DNA of 58,307 bases, taken from contig DVMH01000015.1 of assembly GCA_018715045.1 (NCBI GenBank), forward strand, positions 1 to 58,307, read 5' to 3'. This document shows positions 32,346 to 42,068 of this stretch, piece after piece. This DNA is from Candidatus Avidehalobacter gallistercoris (GTDB taxonomy: Bacteria > Bacillota > Dehalobacteriia > UBA4068 > UBA4997). The notes beneath the pieces are model-generated. The model saw only the letters and a list, made by a program, of their open reading frames with translations. It made no database searches and was not told the origin of the DNA. The position numbers and the translations under genes are program-made. The first letter of the stretch is position 1. Each line of letters opens with the position of its first letter.

Positions 32346-35300
32346 ATGAAACTGAGATTGATTGAGGGCGGCGCCGGCAGCGGCAAAAGCCGCCTGTGTC
32401 TAACAGAAATAGCGGAGCGTCTGCGGGAAAACCCGATGGGCGCCCCGCTAATTTTGCTTACACCGGAGCAGGCGACGTTTCAGGCCGAGCGTCGGTTGGT
32501 ACAGTTTCCGGGCGTGGGGGCGAGCCTTTCCGCTCAGGTTATGGGTTTTTCCGTCCTTTACCGATGGTTGGCCGCGGACGAGCGTCTGCCGGATTTGCCT
32601 TGGCTGGATGAGCAGGGACGAGCTATGCTGCTGGCCAGTGTGGTGCAGCAGAAGCTGCCGGAATTAAATTTGCTGAAACCTGCGGCCAAAAACGCCAGCT
32701 TTGTCGACCAGCTGGCGCGGACGCTGGTGGAATTTGAGCAATGCGGCGTTTTGCCGGAGACTCTGTTTGAGACGGTAAAATTGCTTCCTGCCAACGATTT
32801 ACTGGCTGCTAAGCTCTCGGAGCTGACGTTGATCTATCAGACGTATTTGCAGCGAATTGAGGGTGGTTTTCGCGACCAGGGCGTGATGATGCGGGAACTG
32901 GCGGCGATGGTTGAAAGATCAGATAAGCTTTCCGGCGCGGAATTGTGGTTGGATGGCTTTATGGACTTGAATCCATCGCAGCTGTCTGTGTTGCGGGGAA
33001 TCATGTGCAAAGCCAAGGCTGTGAATGTGGCGTTGTGCCTGCCCGATTTGGGGGCGGCGCGGGTGTTTACCGGGCAGCGGCAGCTGAGGAGCCAGTTTGT
33101 GAGGCTGGCAGCTGAGCTTGGCGCGGAAGTGGAGGTTACCCGTCTGACAGCTAACTACCGGCAGGCCGGAGGGAGCGAGCTTGCCGCGGTTGAGGTGAGT
33201 TTTGCGGCGGGCCAATTCGCCAGGGTTCATGCTGATATACCGCAGCAGGTGCAGCTGCTGGCAGCGTCTGACCCGCGCGAAGAGGCAGAATGTGCTGCAC
33301 GGCTTATCGTCATGCTGTGCCGGGAGCGTGGATATAAATTCCGTGATATTGCGGTGATAACGCGTGATATTGCGCCTTACCGGCGCTACTTGACGGCGGC
33401 GTTCCGCGATTTTGGCGTGCCGTATTTCCTTGATATGGGGCAGGATGTTTCGCATCACCCGCTGGTTCGCCTGATTGCCGAGGCGCTGCGCGTGGTGGCG
33501 GATAACTGGGCGACCCCGTCGGTGCTGACATATCTGAAATCCGGTCTGGCGCCGGTAACGGCTGCGGAGGCTGATGTTCTCGAGAATTATGCCCTGCGTG
33601 TAGGGCTGCGTGGCGCGATGTGGCGGCAGGCGGGAAACTTCCGGCGCGGCAAACCTGAGGAACTGTCTGAAATCAACGCGGTGGCGGCGCGGGCGATCGC
33701 GCCTCTGCTGCATTTGCAGGAAAACCTTAACGAGGCGGCCGACGTGGCAGCTTATGCCTGTGCGCTGCTGGGATTTCTGGACGATCTGGACGCGGAGGCG
33801 GTGCTTGCAGCGTGGTGTGCGCGGGCGCAGGCGGCCGGTGAGCTAACGTTGGCCGAGGCGCACCGGCAAATACCTGCCAAGGTGCGTTTGCTGCTCTCTG
33901 AGCTGATGGATTTTCTCGGCGACCTGCCGACAGACGCACGGCTTTTCGGCGAGCTGTGGCAGGAGGGTGTGGCGCGTCTGACTCTGAGTTCTATTCCGCC
34001 TGCGGCTAATCAGGTGAACGTAGCGGAGATCAGCCGTAGCCGTCTGCCGGAGGTGAAAGCGGCCATTGTGTTGGGCCTGAACGAGGGAATGCTCCCCGCG
34101 GCGGCGGAGGAATCAAGTCTGCTCGGCAGCCTGGATAAGACGCGTCTGGCCGCTCTGGGGCTGGAACTCCCCGGCGGCGGGCGGGAACGCCAGTTTTTGG
34201 AGGAATACCTGCTTTATACGGCGTTCACTCGTTCCTCAGAGATATTATATCTGTTGTACCACGAGCATGGCGCCGACGGCGCGGCGGCTAATCCTTCCTC
34301 GGTGGCGGCTGATTTCAAGCAGCTGTTTCCAGGGCTTATAACCCAACCGGCGGCTGATGCCGCTGCACCTTATGCGCTGGGGGGCGACCGTGCTCTGCTG
34401 GACGCTTTGTCGCGGTATCTGGCGGGGCTTAAGTCCGGTGAAAATCTTGATCCGGCGGCGGACGCTTTCTGGCGCGGTGTGTGTCGCAAGCTTGCAGCGG
34501 CGGGCAAACTTTCGGCGGAAGTTGCGGCGCTGGGGCGGGGGCTTTCTTATCAGGCCGACCAAACGAAGCTCAAGCCCCAGCAGGTGGCAGCGCTTTATCC
34601 TGAGCGCAACTATACCAGCGTTTCACGGCTTGAGCGCTTTAACTCCTGCCCCTGCCGCTATTACGCGGGTTATGGGCTGAATTTGCGGCCCCGGGCGGAG
34701 TTTAAATTGCAGACGTCGGACGTGGGCAGCCTGTATCATTACGTTCTGGCAGAGGTATTGAGCCGTCTGACGGAGGCAAACTGCGATTGGGCGCAGCTTT
34801 CGGAGGCAGATGTGCTGCCGCTGGTTGAGAAGGCCATGCAGGATTTTGCGGCGGGAGGTCTCTCTGATATTTTCCGTGACAGCGGTAAAAACAGTTATGC
34901 GGCGGAGAAGATCCGCCGGGTAGCCTGCCGTGCTCTGCTTGATACGGCAGCAAATCTGGCGGCGGGCTCGTTCCGCCCGCTGGCGCTGGAGTTATCTTTT
35001 GGCAGATGGGGTAAAAATGTGCTTGCCCCTCTGGTGATTGAGCTTTCTGACGGTGCGCGGGTTAAGCTGCGCGGCCAGATTGACAGGGTGGATATCGCGG
35101 CTGGTTCCGGCGCGGATTATCTGCGCGTTATCGACTATAAAATGCAGAACAAGACGCTTACCGCGGCGGATATTTACTACGGCCTTAATTGGCAGCTGCC
35201 GCTTTATCTGGCAGCCCTATTGCAGGACGCTGGGGCGCGGGGGCAAAACGTTCGTCCAGCCGGTATGTTCTACGTACCGGTGCAGGAAATCATCAAAAGC

Positions 35301-35768
35301 GTGAGATCCGACGATGAAGAGGGCGCGGCGGTACGCCTGCAAGGCCTGGCAATACTTGATGCGGAAGCGCTGACGCTGGCTGAGCGCGATCTGGAGCCGG
35401 GGCATAACGCCAAGACAATGACGGTGCGGCTAAATAAGGATATGACTTATGGCAAGGGTACCCTGGGGTTAAGCCCTGCGGAGTATAAATTCGTGCAGGC
35501 GTGTTTGCAGGAGGAGGCTGCGGAGAAACTGGCGGCCATCAACCGTGGCGAGGTTGGCCAGCTGCCAGTGGCCCCGTCGGGGCGGCCTGTCTGCGAATAC
35601 TGTGATTATTATGCGCTGTGCGCGGTGGATCTGGCGGTATCTGCTCGGTTCTGCCCGATCGATAAGCTGGAAAAGACGGAAGTTATCAGACGCTTTGCCG
35701 CCAAATATCCGGCCAAGGCGCGGCAAATGCTGACAGTGGCAGAGGAGGTGCCTCATGGCGTGGACTGA
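32346..35768 (+). CDS. addB: ATP-dependent nuclease subunit B (AddB)
   Basis: 1140 residues. N-terminal Walker A GGAGSGKS (8-15). A large inactivated helicase region follows, which in the family recognises the Chi equivalent. The C-terminal nuclease domain has VIDYKMQNKTL (about 930). The 4Fe-4S ligands are recognisable: a Cys in FNSCPCRYYAGYG (about 765) and C-x2-C-x5-C in CEYCDYYALC (about 1083-1092). The enzyme resects double-strand ends with AddA. No strong Shine-Dalgarno precedes the ATG. Overlaps addA by 14 nt. Confidence 0.93.
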   Translation: MKLRLIEGGAGSGKSRLCLTEIAERLRENPMGAPLILLTPEQATFQAERRLVQFPGVGASLSAQVMGFSVLYRWLAADERLPDLPWLDEQGRAMLLASVVQQKLPELNLLKPAAKNASFVDQLARTLVEFEQCGVLPETLFETVKLLPANDLLAAKLSELTLIYQTYLQRIEGGFRDQGVMMRELAAMVERSDKLSGAELWLDGFMDLNPSQLSVLRGIMCKAKAVNVALCLPDLGAARVFTGQRQLRSQFVRLAAELGAEVEVTRLTANYRQAGGSELAAVEVSFAAGQFARVHADIPQQVQLLAASDPREEAECAARLIVMLCRERGYKFRDIAVITRDIAPYRRYLTAAFRDFGVPYFLDMGQDVSHHPLVRLIAEALRVVADNWATPSVLTYLKSGLAPVTAAEADVLENYALRVGLRGAMWRQAGNFRRGKPEELSEINAVAARAIAPLLHLQENLNEAADVAAYACALLGFLDDLDAEAVLAAWCARAQAAGELTLAEAHRQIPAKVRLLLSELMDFLGDLPTDARLFGELWQEGVARLTLSSIPPAANQVNVAEISRSRLPEVKAAIVLGLNEGMLPAAAEESSLLGSLDKTRLAALGLELPGGGRERQFLEEYLLYTAFTRSSEILYLLYHEHGADGAAANPSSVAADFKQLFPGLITQPAADAAAPYALGGDRALLDALSRYLAGLKSGENLDPAADAFWRGVCRKLAAAGKLSAEVAALGRGLSYQADQTKLKPQQVAALYPERNYTSVSRLERFNSCPCRYYAGYGLNLRPRAEFKLQTSDVGSLYHYVLAEVLSRLTEANCDWAQLSEADVLPLVEKAMQDFAAGGLSDIFRDSGKNSYAAEKIRRVACRALLDTAANLAAGSFRPLALELSFGRWGKNVLAPLVIELSDGARVKLRGQIDRVDIAAGSGADYLRVIDYKMQNKTLTAADIYYGLNWQLPLYLAALLQDAGARGQNVRPAGMFYVPVQEIIKSVRSDDEEGAAVRLQGLAILDAEALTLAERDLEPGHNAKTMTVRLNKDMTYGKGTLGLSPAEYKFVQACLQEEAAEKLAAINRGEVGQLPVAPSGRPVCEYCDYYALCAVDLAVSARFCPIDKLEKTEVIRRFAAKYPAKARQMLTVAEEVPHGVD

Positions 35769-38700
35769 CGAGCAACTGGCGGCCATGCAGAAAGGCGGCG
35801 GCAATCTGCTGGTGTCGGCAGGTGCTGGCAGCGGCAAAACCGCTGTGCTGATTGAGCGTGTGTTGGGTATCATTACTGACGAAAACGAACCGGTTGATGT
35901 GGACGATCTGTTGATTTTGACGTATACCAACGCGGCAGCGTCGGAAATGCGGGCGCGTTTGGCGCAGGCTCTGGCCAGGCGTCTGGCTGAGCAGCCGGGG
36001 AATGTTTATTTGAACCGGCAGCTGGTGCTGCTGCCGCGGGCGCGTATTATGACGATCCACGCTTTCTGCCGTGATTTACTTAAAGAAAACGGCTATATGC
36101 TGGGGCTGGATACGAAAAGCCATATAGGCAGCGAAGGAGAGCTGGCGCTGCTTCGTGAAAGAACGCTGGACGATGTGTTTGAGGCGGCTTATGCCGATGA
36201 AAATTCCGGACTGAAGGAGCTGCTACGCCATTATTGCCGTGGTATAGGCGATGAGAATCTGCGGGCGCTGGTGCTGCGGCTGATCGAGTTTGGTCAGAGT
36301 ATGCCGGATGTATTGGCATGGCTGGATTCTCTGGGCACGGTTTATGCTGAGGGCAGAGCGGATACATGGGTTGGCTATTTTGCCGAGTGTCTCTCTGAAG
36401 GGCTGGCGGAACACGCAGCGCGGCTTTTTACGGCGCAGCGGCTGGCAGAGACGGCGGGGCTTACGAAGCATGTTGTTCTGCTGGCTGCGGAGGCGGGCAG
36501 CCTTGCAGAGCTGGCTGAACGGTCTAAGGATCAGGGAAGTTTGCAAGAGGTACTTTCCGCTCTTGCGGCCATAAAATTTAAAAACGCTCCCCCGGTGCGC
36601 GCAAAAGAAGACATTGATATAGCGGCCAAGGACAGGGTGCTGGCTCTCAGGAAGCGCGCCAGGGAGGGCGTTTCCGTACTGCTGCGCGAAGGGCGCGTGC
36701 TGCTTTCCGGCGGACTGGAGGCGGAACTGGCGGAGTTAAAGCCGCTGGCCCTGGCGCTGATAAATTTGGCCAGACAGTATTATCAGGCCTGGCAGCAGGC
36801 TAAGCGGCGGGCAAAACTGTTGGAATTTGCCGACCTTGAGCATTACGCGCTGGCGTTGTTGCAGAAGGAAGAATTTGGCTTGGCGGCAGACTTGCGGCGG
36901 TGCTTCTACGAGATTTTGGTGGACGAATATCAGGACATAAATGAGGTTCAGGAGCAGCTGCTTTCACTGCTTTCCAACGGCCAGAACCGTTTTATGGTGG
37001 GCGACATCAAGCAGAGCATTTACCGTTTCCGATTGGCTGAGCCAGGGCTTTTTATGGCCAAATTTGCAGCTTATGGAGAGGGCGATGGCGGCCGCCGTAT
37101 TGATTTGAACCGAAATTTTCGCAGTCAGAGCGGCGTTTTGGCCGGGGTGAATTTTATTTTTGCACAGCTTTTAACAGGCGGACATCTGGAGATAACTTAC
37201 GACGCGGCGGCACAGCTTTACTGCGGGCGGCCGGAACTGACGGCTGCTCCCTGCGAATTGCTGATAATTGACCGCGAGGCGGTGCGGGGCGAAGCGGCGG
37301 AAGATGACGAAAACCCGCTGGTCGAAATGCAGAACGCCGAGCTGGAGGCCAGTTTGCTGGCGGAGAGGATTCTGGCCGAACACGCGGCCGGGCGCGACTG
37401 GGGCGATATGGTGGTGTTGCTGCGGGCTGTGAAAAGCTGGGCTCCTGTGATGGCGCGCGTCCTTTCGGCGCAGGGTATACCATGCCGGACGGATGGTCAG
37501 GAGGATTTTCTGCGGTTGCCGGAGGTACAGGTAGTGCTGACGCTGCTTACGGTTTTGGACAATCCGCGTCAGGATATTCCGTTGGCGGCGCTGCTGCATT
37601 CTCCGCTGGTGGGTCTTAAACTGGCCGATCTGGCAGATTTGCGGCGGCTGGTGGATATACCGGCAGGCGAATGTCTCTACGACGGACTTTGCCAATCGCA
37701 TGAACCGCGTCTGTTGGAATTTGCGCTGAAGCTGGACGTTTGGCGGCAGCAAAGCCGTGAGCTGAGTGTGTTCGACCTGCTGGATTACCTATACAATGAA
37801 ACGGCGCTGCCTGAGCTGATGGGGAGTCTTTCCGGCGGCGATTTGCGGCGGCAAAACCTCGCGGAGTTGATGCGGCTGGCGGCAGAATACGATGAGAACG
37901 GCGGCCTTGGCCTGTCGCGCTTTCTGCGCTATCTGACAGCGGACAAACGCCAGACGCAGACAGTGGAACAGGCGGATGCGGTGCGCATTATGAGTATCCA
38001 CAAAAGCAAGGGACTGGAATTTCCCGTGGTGTTTGTGGCGGGGATCTCGGGCAAATTCAACGAGGACGACTTCAAGCAGGACATTCTGCTGCATCGGGCG
38101 CTGGGGTTGGGTATGCGCCGGGTGGAGCTGGATAAACGGCGCAAATATCCCACTTTCGGTTTCAATATGATCATGCGCAAAGCACGCTGGGAAAACCTGG
38201 CCGAGGCGCTGCGCATTTTGTACGTGGCAATGACGCGGGCGGAACAGAAGCTGGTGTTAGTAGGAACGGTTCCCTCGCTCAGTATGCTGGCCAAACAGCT
38301 GGCGGCTATGCCGGAGAATAGTATCTCCGCCGGATTTTTGGCCGAGCGTCCGTCCTATCTTTCCTGGCTGGCGGCGGCGCTGCTCTCGCATAAGGACGGC
38401 GGCGAGCTGCGTGAATTGGCAGGTTTTGGTGTGGCAGGTAAGGCAGCGGCGGCAATTCCTGGGGCGGACGGTGACTGGCGGATAGAAATTGTCGATCACA
38501 TTGCCCGGCCTGAAGTGCCGGCGGAGCAAGACGTGTTCAGCTATAATGACTGGCTGGCGATGGGCGAGACGGCGGATGAAGCGGAAATCAATGCTTTGCT
38601 GGCTCGCAATTATCCAGCGGCAGAGCTGTCGCGTTTGCCGGTGAAGTGGAGCGCCACTGCCTTTGCCCGCCTGGAACCTCAGCCTCTGGACGAGGGAATC

Positions 38701-39354
38701 CCGCTTGATCCGCTGGACGAGGCGGTGCAAAAATTAGCATATGAAGCGGCGGAAGAGACGGCTCATCCGTCGGCGTGGTATGCCGAAACCGGTGTGCTGA
38801 CGCATAAACTGCTGGAAAAGGCTGATTTATCGTTGCTTTCCCAAGGCGAGAACGCGGCGGCGCATTTAGAGGATCTCTGGCGGGAGTATGCTCCGGATTT
38901 CGCGCCAGATGTGGCGCAGGCGGTAAGTCCGGGAAAATTGGCGCAGTTTTTTGCTTCTGGACTGGGCAAGCGGCTGCTGGCGGCGGCAGCCGCCAATCAG
39001 ACAGTGCTGCGGGAGCAGCGTTTCACCGCCAACCTGACTTTGGCTGAGCTGGCGGCATTGGACGGTATGGCGTATCAAAACCTGTTGCATATGTCTGGAA
39101 TAGAACATGGCGCTTACCCGGAGGAAGGGCTGTTTTTGCAAGGTGTTATCGACCTGGCGTTTGCTGAGACGGACGGCTGGGTGCTGGTGGACTATAAATC
39201 CGGTGGCGGCGGTAAGTCGGATGACGCCGTGCGGGAAAAATACGGCTTGCAGTTAGCGCTTTACCGCAAGGCTCTCACCACCGCGCTTAAAACCCCGGTT
39301 AAAGCGGGGTATATTTACTTTACATCGACGGGGCGCGTGGTCAAAATCTTCTGA
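35755..39354 (+). CDS. addA: ATP-dependent helicase/nuclease subunit A (AddA)
   Basis: 1199 residues. UvrD-type helicase motifs: SAGAGSGKT (about 22-30), TYTNAAASEMRAR, DEYQDIN (about 389-395), NFRSQ, HKSKGLEFPVVFV (about 748), YVAMTRAEQKL. The C-terminal RecB-like nuclease ends with GVIDLAF and VLVDYKSGG (about 1143-1151). It is the active helicase and one of two nucleases of AddAB. Its AGGAGG start site lies inside the end of addB. Confidence 0.95.
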   Translation: MAWTDEQLAAMQKGGGNLLVSAGAGSGKTAVLIERVLGIITDENEPVDVDDLLILTYTNAAASEMRARLAQALARRLAEQPGNVYLNRQLVLLPRARIMTIHAFCRDLLKENGYMLGLDTKSHIGSEGELALLRERTLDDVFEAAYADENSGLKELLRHYCRGIGDENLRALVLRLIEFGQSMPDVLAWLDSLGTVYAEGRADTWVGYFAECLSEGLAEHAARLFTAQRLAETAGLTKHVVLLAAEAGSLAELAERSKDQGSLQEVLSALAAIKFKNAPPVRAKEDIDIAAKDRVLALRKRAREGVSVLLREGRVLLSGGLEAELAELKPLALALINLARQYYQAWQQAKRRAKLLEFADLEHYALALLQKEEFGLAADLRRCFYEILVDEYQDINEVQEQLLSLLSNGQNRFMVGDIKQSIYRFRLAEPGLFMAKFAAYGEGDGGRRIDLNRNFRSQSGVLAGVNFIFAQLLTGGHLEITYDAAAQLYCGRPELTAAPCELLIIDREAVRGEAAEDDENPLVEMQNAELEASLLAERILAEHAAGRDWGDMVVLLRAVKSWAPVMARVLSAQGIPCRTDGQEDFLRLPEVQVVLTLLTVLDNPRQDIPLAALLHSPLVGLKLADLADLRRLVDIPAGECLYDGLCQSHEPRLLEFALKLDVWRQQSRELSVFDLLDYLYNETALPELMGSLSGGDLRRQNLAELMRLAAEYDENGGLGLSRFLRYLTADKRQTQTVEQADAVRIMSIHKSKGLEFPVVFVAGISGKFNEDDFKQDILLHRALGLGMRRVELDKRRKYPTFGFNMIMRKARWENLAEALRILYVAMTRAEQKLVLVGTVPSLSMLAKQLAAMPENSISAGFLAERPSYLSWLAAALLSHKDGGELRELAGFGVAGKAAAAIPGADGDWRIEIVDHIARPEVPAEQDVFSYNDWLAMGETADEAEINALLARNYPAAELSRLPVKWSATAFARLEPQPLDEGIPLDPLDEAVQKLAYEAAEETAHPSAWYAETGVLTHKLLEKADLSLLSQGENAAAHLEDLWREYAPDFAPDVAQAVSPGKLAQFFASGLGKRLLAAAAANQTVLREQRFTANLTLAELAALDGMAYQNLLHMSGIEHGAYPEEGLFLQGVIDLAFAETDGWVLVDYKSGGGGKSDDAVREKYGLQLALYRKALTTALKTPVKAGYIYFTSTGRVVKIF

Positions 39355-39391
39355 TTGAACAGGCACAACGCGGCCGGGATTGCATAGGCTT

Positions 39392-39673
39392 ATGACAGAA
39401 TTGTTTTGCCGGGCGGTGCTGGCCATGCTGAAAAAATTTTCCTCCAACTTTTCCTGTAAAAAGCCGGATTGCGGTAACTGTGGCGGCCTGAAACGGCCGG
39501 GTCTGTGGGCGCGGCTGTGTTTCCGTTGCAGCCGTTCCCTGTGGCAGCTGTTCGGCCTTTCCACGCTGCTGTTGTTCGGTTATGTGATGTGGCAGCCGTG
39601 CGCTTATCTGCTGGCGGTGCTGTTTTTGCAGGTGTTGGGGCTAATGGTCTGGCTGCAAAGCAGCCGAATTTAG
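39392..39673 (+). CDS. Small Cys-rich membrane protein, unknown
   Basis: About 93 residues. A Cys-rich N-terminus (FSCKKPDCGNCGGL) is followed by two hydrophobic helices (roughly 45-65 and 67-88). The cysteine cluster suggests metal binding, but I recognise no family. The start is uncertain: ATG 39392 has a weak AGG upstream, and ATG 39425 in the same frame is possible. It sits between addA and the UPF0173 hydrolase gene, on the same strand. Confidence 0.45.
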   Translation: MTELFCRAVLAMLKKFSSNFSCKKPDCGNCGGLKRPGLWARLCFRCSRSLWQLFGLSTLLLFGYVMWQPCAYLLAVLFLQVLGLMVWLQSSRI

Positions 39674-39752
39674 GTGCGCGGCCGCTTGCTTACCCGCGCA
39701 AAATATGCTAAAATTTAAGCATAAAACGTATTGTTGCGGGGAGGTATTTGCG

Positions 39753-40430
39753 ATGCGCATTAAATTCTTGGGTCATGCCTGCGTTCAGGTAATTGGTAGC
39801 AAGACGATTTTATTTGACCCTTATCTGACAGGTAACCCGGTGGCTGCGGCTAAGGCGGCTGACGTGCAGGCGGATTATATACTGCTGACGCATGGCCATG
39901 GCGATCATCTGGGCGACACGGTAGCAATCGCCAAACGTACCGGCGCTAAGGTGGTGGCGATGGTGGAGCTTGCGAATTGGCTCTCGCAGCAGGGTGTGGA
40001 CGCGATGGGCATGAATATCGGTGGCTCGTATCAGTTTGAGGATGGCCTCAAGGTGAAGCTGGTGCCCGCCTGGCACAGTTCGCAACTGCCGGATGGCGCG
40101 CCGTGCGGGCTGGCGGCTGGATTTATTTTCTGGCTTGACGGTAAATGCCTGTATCACGCGGGAGATACCGGGCTTTTCGGCGATATGCGCGAGGTTATCG
40201 CGCCCCATGACCTTGATTGGGCGTTTATTCCAATTGGCGATTATTATACCATGGGGCCGGCGGACGCGCTGTGCGCCGCCAGATGGCTGAACGCTAAAAA
40301 TTATCTGCCCATTCATTATAATACATTTCCGCTGTTAAAGCAGGATGCGGCAGCGTTTAAGGCGGCGGTTGAGCAGAATACGCCTGCTAAATGTGCGGTG
40401 CTTCAGCCCGGCGGGGAGTGCGAGGCATGA
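39753..40430 (+). CDS. UPF0173 metal-dependent hydrolase
   Basis: 225 residues, metallo-beta-lactamase fold. HGHGDH (about 48-53) provides the metal site, with His in AWHSSQ, Asp in YHAGDTGLFGDM and a late PIHYNTFPLL histidine. This matches the UPF0173 (YtkL) group, whose substrate is unknown. ATG 39753 has GGGGAGG upstream. Its last codons overlap nth (ATGA). Confidence 0.9.
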   Translation: MRIKFLGHACVQVIGSKTILFDPYLTGNPVAAAKAADVQADYILLTHGHGDHLGDTVAIAKRTGAKVVAMVELANWLSQQGVDAMGMNIGGSYQFEDGLKVKLVPAWHSSQLPDGAPCGLAAGFIFWLDGKCLYHAGDTGLFGDMREVIAPHDLDWAFIPIGDYYTMGPADALCAARWLNAKNYLPIHYNTFPLLKQDAAAFKAAVEQNTPAKCAVLQPGGECEA

Positions 40431-41059
40431 GTGTCAAAAAACCTGAAAATTATCAGGCAATTCTGGCGCGGCTGGCCGAAGTGTACGCCGATACCGAGTC
40501 AGCACTGCACTTTGGCTCGACATATCAGTTGCTGGTTGCTGTAATGCTTTCCGCTCAGACCAATGATAATCAGGTGAATAAAATTACCGCCAGCCTTTTC
40601 CCGGACTACGGCACGCCGGAGCAAATGATTACCCTGTCTCTGCCGGAGTTGGAGGAGAAGATACAAACCTGCGGCTTGTATAAGAATAAGGCGAAAAATA
40701 TCCTGGCCGCTACACATATTCTGCTAACGCAATATGGGGGCGAGGTGCCGCATACGCGTGAGGAGCTGGTCGCGCTGCCCGGCGTGGGGCGCAAGACTGC
40801 TAACGTAGTGTTGAGTGTGGGCTTTGGTCTGCCTGCCCTTGCCGTGGATACGCATATCTATCGTGTGGCGCATAGACTGGGGTTGTCATCCGGCAAAACG
40901 CCTGATGCAGTGGAGGCGGATCTGTGCGCGCTGATTCCTGAGGCTGATTGGGCAAAGGCGCATCATTGGTTTATTTGGCACGGGCGCAGGGTGTGTGATG
41001 CGCGACGCCCAAAATGCGCGGATTGCCCGGTGGGGGATATATGTCCGCAGCTCATTTGA
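40427..41059 (+). CDS. nth: Endonuclease III (bifunctional DNA glycosylase/AP lyase)
   Basis: 210 residues. Helix-hairpin-helix LPGVGRKTANVVLSVGFG (about 117-135) with catalytic Lys123 region, catalytic Asp in AVDTHIYRVAHRLG, and the C-terminal 4Fe-4S motif C-x6-C-x2-C-x5-C in CDARRPKCADCPVGDIC. Removes oxidised pyrimidines and cleaves the abasic site. Translationally coupled to the UPF0173 gene by a 4-nt overlap; followed by a terminator that ends the core block. Confidence 0.95.
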   Translation: MSVKKPENYQAILARLAEVYADTESALHFGSTYQLLVAVMLSAQTNDNQVNKITASLFPDYGTPEQMITLSLPELEEKIQTCGLYKNKAKNILAATHILLTQYGGEVPHTREELVALPGVGRKTANVVLSVGFGLPALAVDTHIYRVAHRLGLSSGKTPDAVEADLCALIPEADWAKAHHWFIWHGRRVCDARRPKCADCPVGDICPQLI

Positions 41060-41101
41060 TTATTGATACAAAAGTTCGCAAATTTTGTAAAAATGAAATC
41101 T

Positions 41102-41142
41102 AATAGCAGAGAAAAATATAAATGTTTTCTCTGCTATTTTTA
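41102..41142 (+). terminator. Terminator after nth
   Basis: AATAGCAGAGAAAA (41102-41115) / TTTTCTCTGCTATT (41125-41138), 9-base loop, then T-rich bases. Marks the left edge of the second accessory island. Confidence 0.8.
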
Positions 41143-41290
41143 TGTAATTTTTTCTCTGATATTGATAATAGTCGCCTGCCTGTATTTTGGGCAGTACCAG
41201 GGAAAGTTCTCTATTTCTGTATTTTTGCTGATTTTATTGTGCTTTTTCAAGACAAACATGACAAAGCAGTCGCTCTGTTTTAGTTCCCAT
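41140..41290 (-). pseudogene. Decayed Cys-rich KTR domain gene
   Basis: On the minus strand one frame ends NTEIENFPWYCPKYRQATIINIREKIT, which matches the second half of transposon Cys-rich KTR proteins except that the last knuckle cysteine is Tyr (CPKY for CPKC). The first knuckle CHVC is found a few bases upstream but in another frame. So a frameshift and a ligand substitution have disabled it. It lies directly after the methyltransferase gene. Confidence 0.55.
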
Positions 41291-42068
41291 TGTTGTTCTT
41301 TTCTCCAATTATCATGATCCAACGCTGATTAAAATAGATTTCCCCATTTTGTTGGTATGGCTTAAAGCCTGTTAATCCATGGCCATTTATTTCATCAGTA
41401 AGGCGTTTCGATATATCGGCGGATAGTTTCGCAGGAGTATTTGTAAGCGCAAGCCAGGCAGATAATGAAACGGGAAGTTCTGTGTGGTCTATTGTCATAA
41501 TAGGCAAGCGATTCTCTAGGAACATTTCTGTAAATTCTTCCTCGTTCAAATTACGCATATGCGAGGGATCGCGCAGGTTTTCTATTTCATCTTCTGTATT
41601 ACGCAATGTTTCTTCGGCTGCTTCCATGTCAATGATAACCAGCCTGCCGCCTGTTTGCAAGACCCTTGCCATTTCTGAAAAACAGCGTTTCGGATTGGCG
41701 AAATGATGAAAAGCAAGGCGGGAGATTACAATGTTAAAGCTGTTATCTGAAAATGGCAATTCCCCGGCGTCACCTTGCACAAAGTCCATATTCTCCAATC
41801 CTTGTTTTCCGGCCTTCTTTTTTCCCACAGCAAGCATAGCTGTTGTCATATCAAGGCAAGTCACGCTTTTCACAAACGGGGCAAGAGAACGCCCGCAGAT
41901 ACAAGTTCCTGCCGCCACCTCTAAAACGGTATCCGATTTTTGAGGATTGACACACGAAACAATATGATTCAAGTATTCTTGCTTTGTAAAATTCATTGAG
42001 TCTGTTTCAAAGTTCTTTGCCTGCTCAGTAAAGGATTTTTGTATTGTTTTTGCATTTGATGAAATCAT
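41280..42068 (-). CDS. Class I SAM-dependent methyltransferase
   Basis: 262 residues. SAM-binding motif I is VLEVAAGTCICGRSLA (about 48-63), with the acidic motif II in VTCLDMTTAML, then VQGDAGELPFSDNSFNIVISRLAFHHF, in the UbiE/type-11 style. The substrate is unknown; small-molecule methylation is likely. Its ATG overlaps the stop codon that ogt would have if its reading frame were restored (ATGA), showing an original operon. Plausible AAAGGAAC upstream. Confidence 0.85.
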   Translation of the reverse strand: MISSNAKTIQKSFTEQAKNFETDSMNFTKQEYLNHIVSCVNPQKSDTVLEVAAGTCICGRSLAPFVKSVTCLDMTTAMLAVGKKKAGKQGLENMDFVQGDAGELPFSDNSFNIVISRLAFHHFANPKRCFSEMARVLQTGGRLVIIDMEAAEETLRNTEDEIENLRDPSHMRNLNEEEFTEMFLENRLPIMTIDHTELPVSLSAWLALTNTPAKLSADISKRLTDEINGHGLTGFKPYQQNGEIYFNQRWIMIIGEKNNNGN

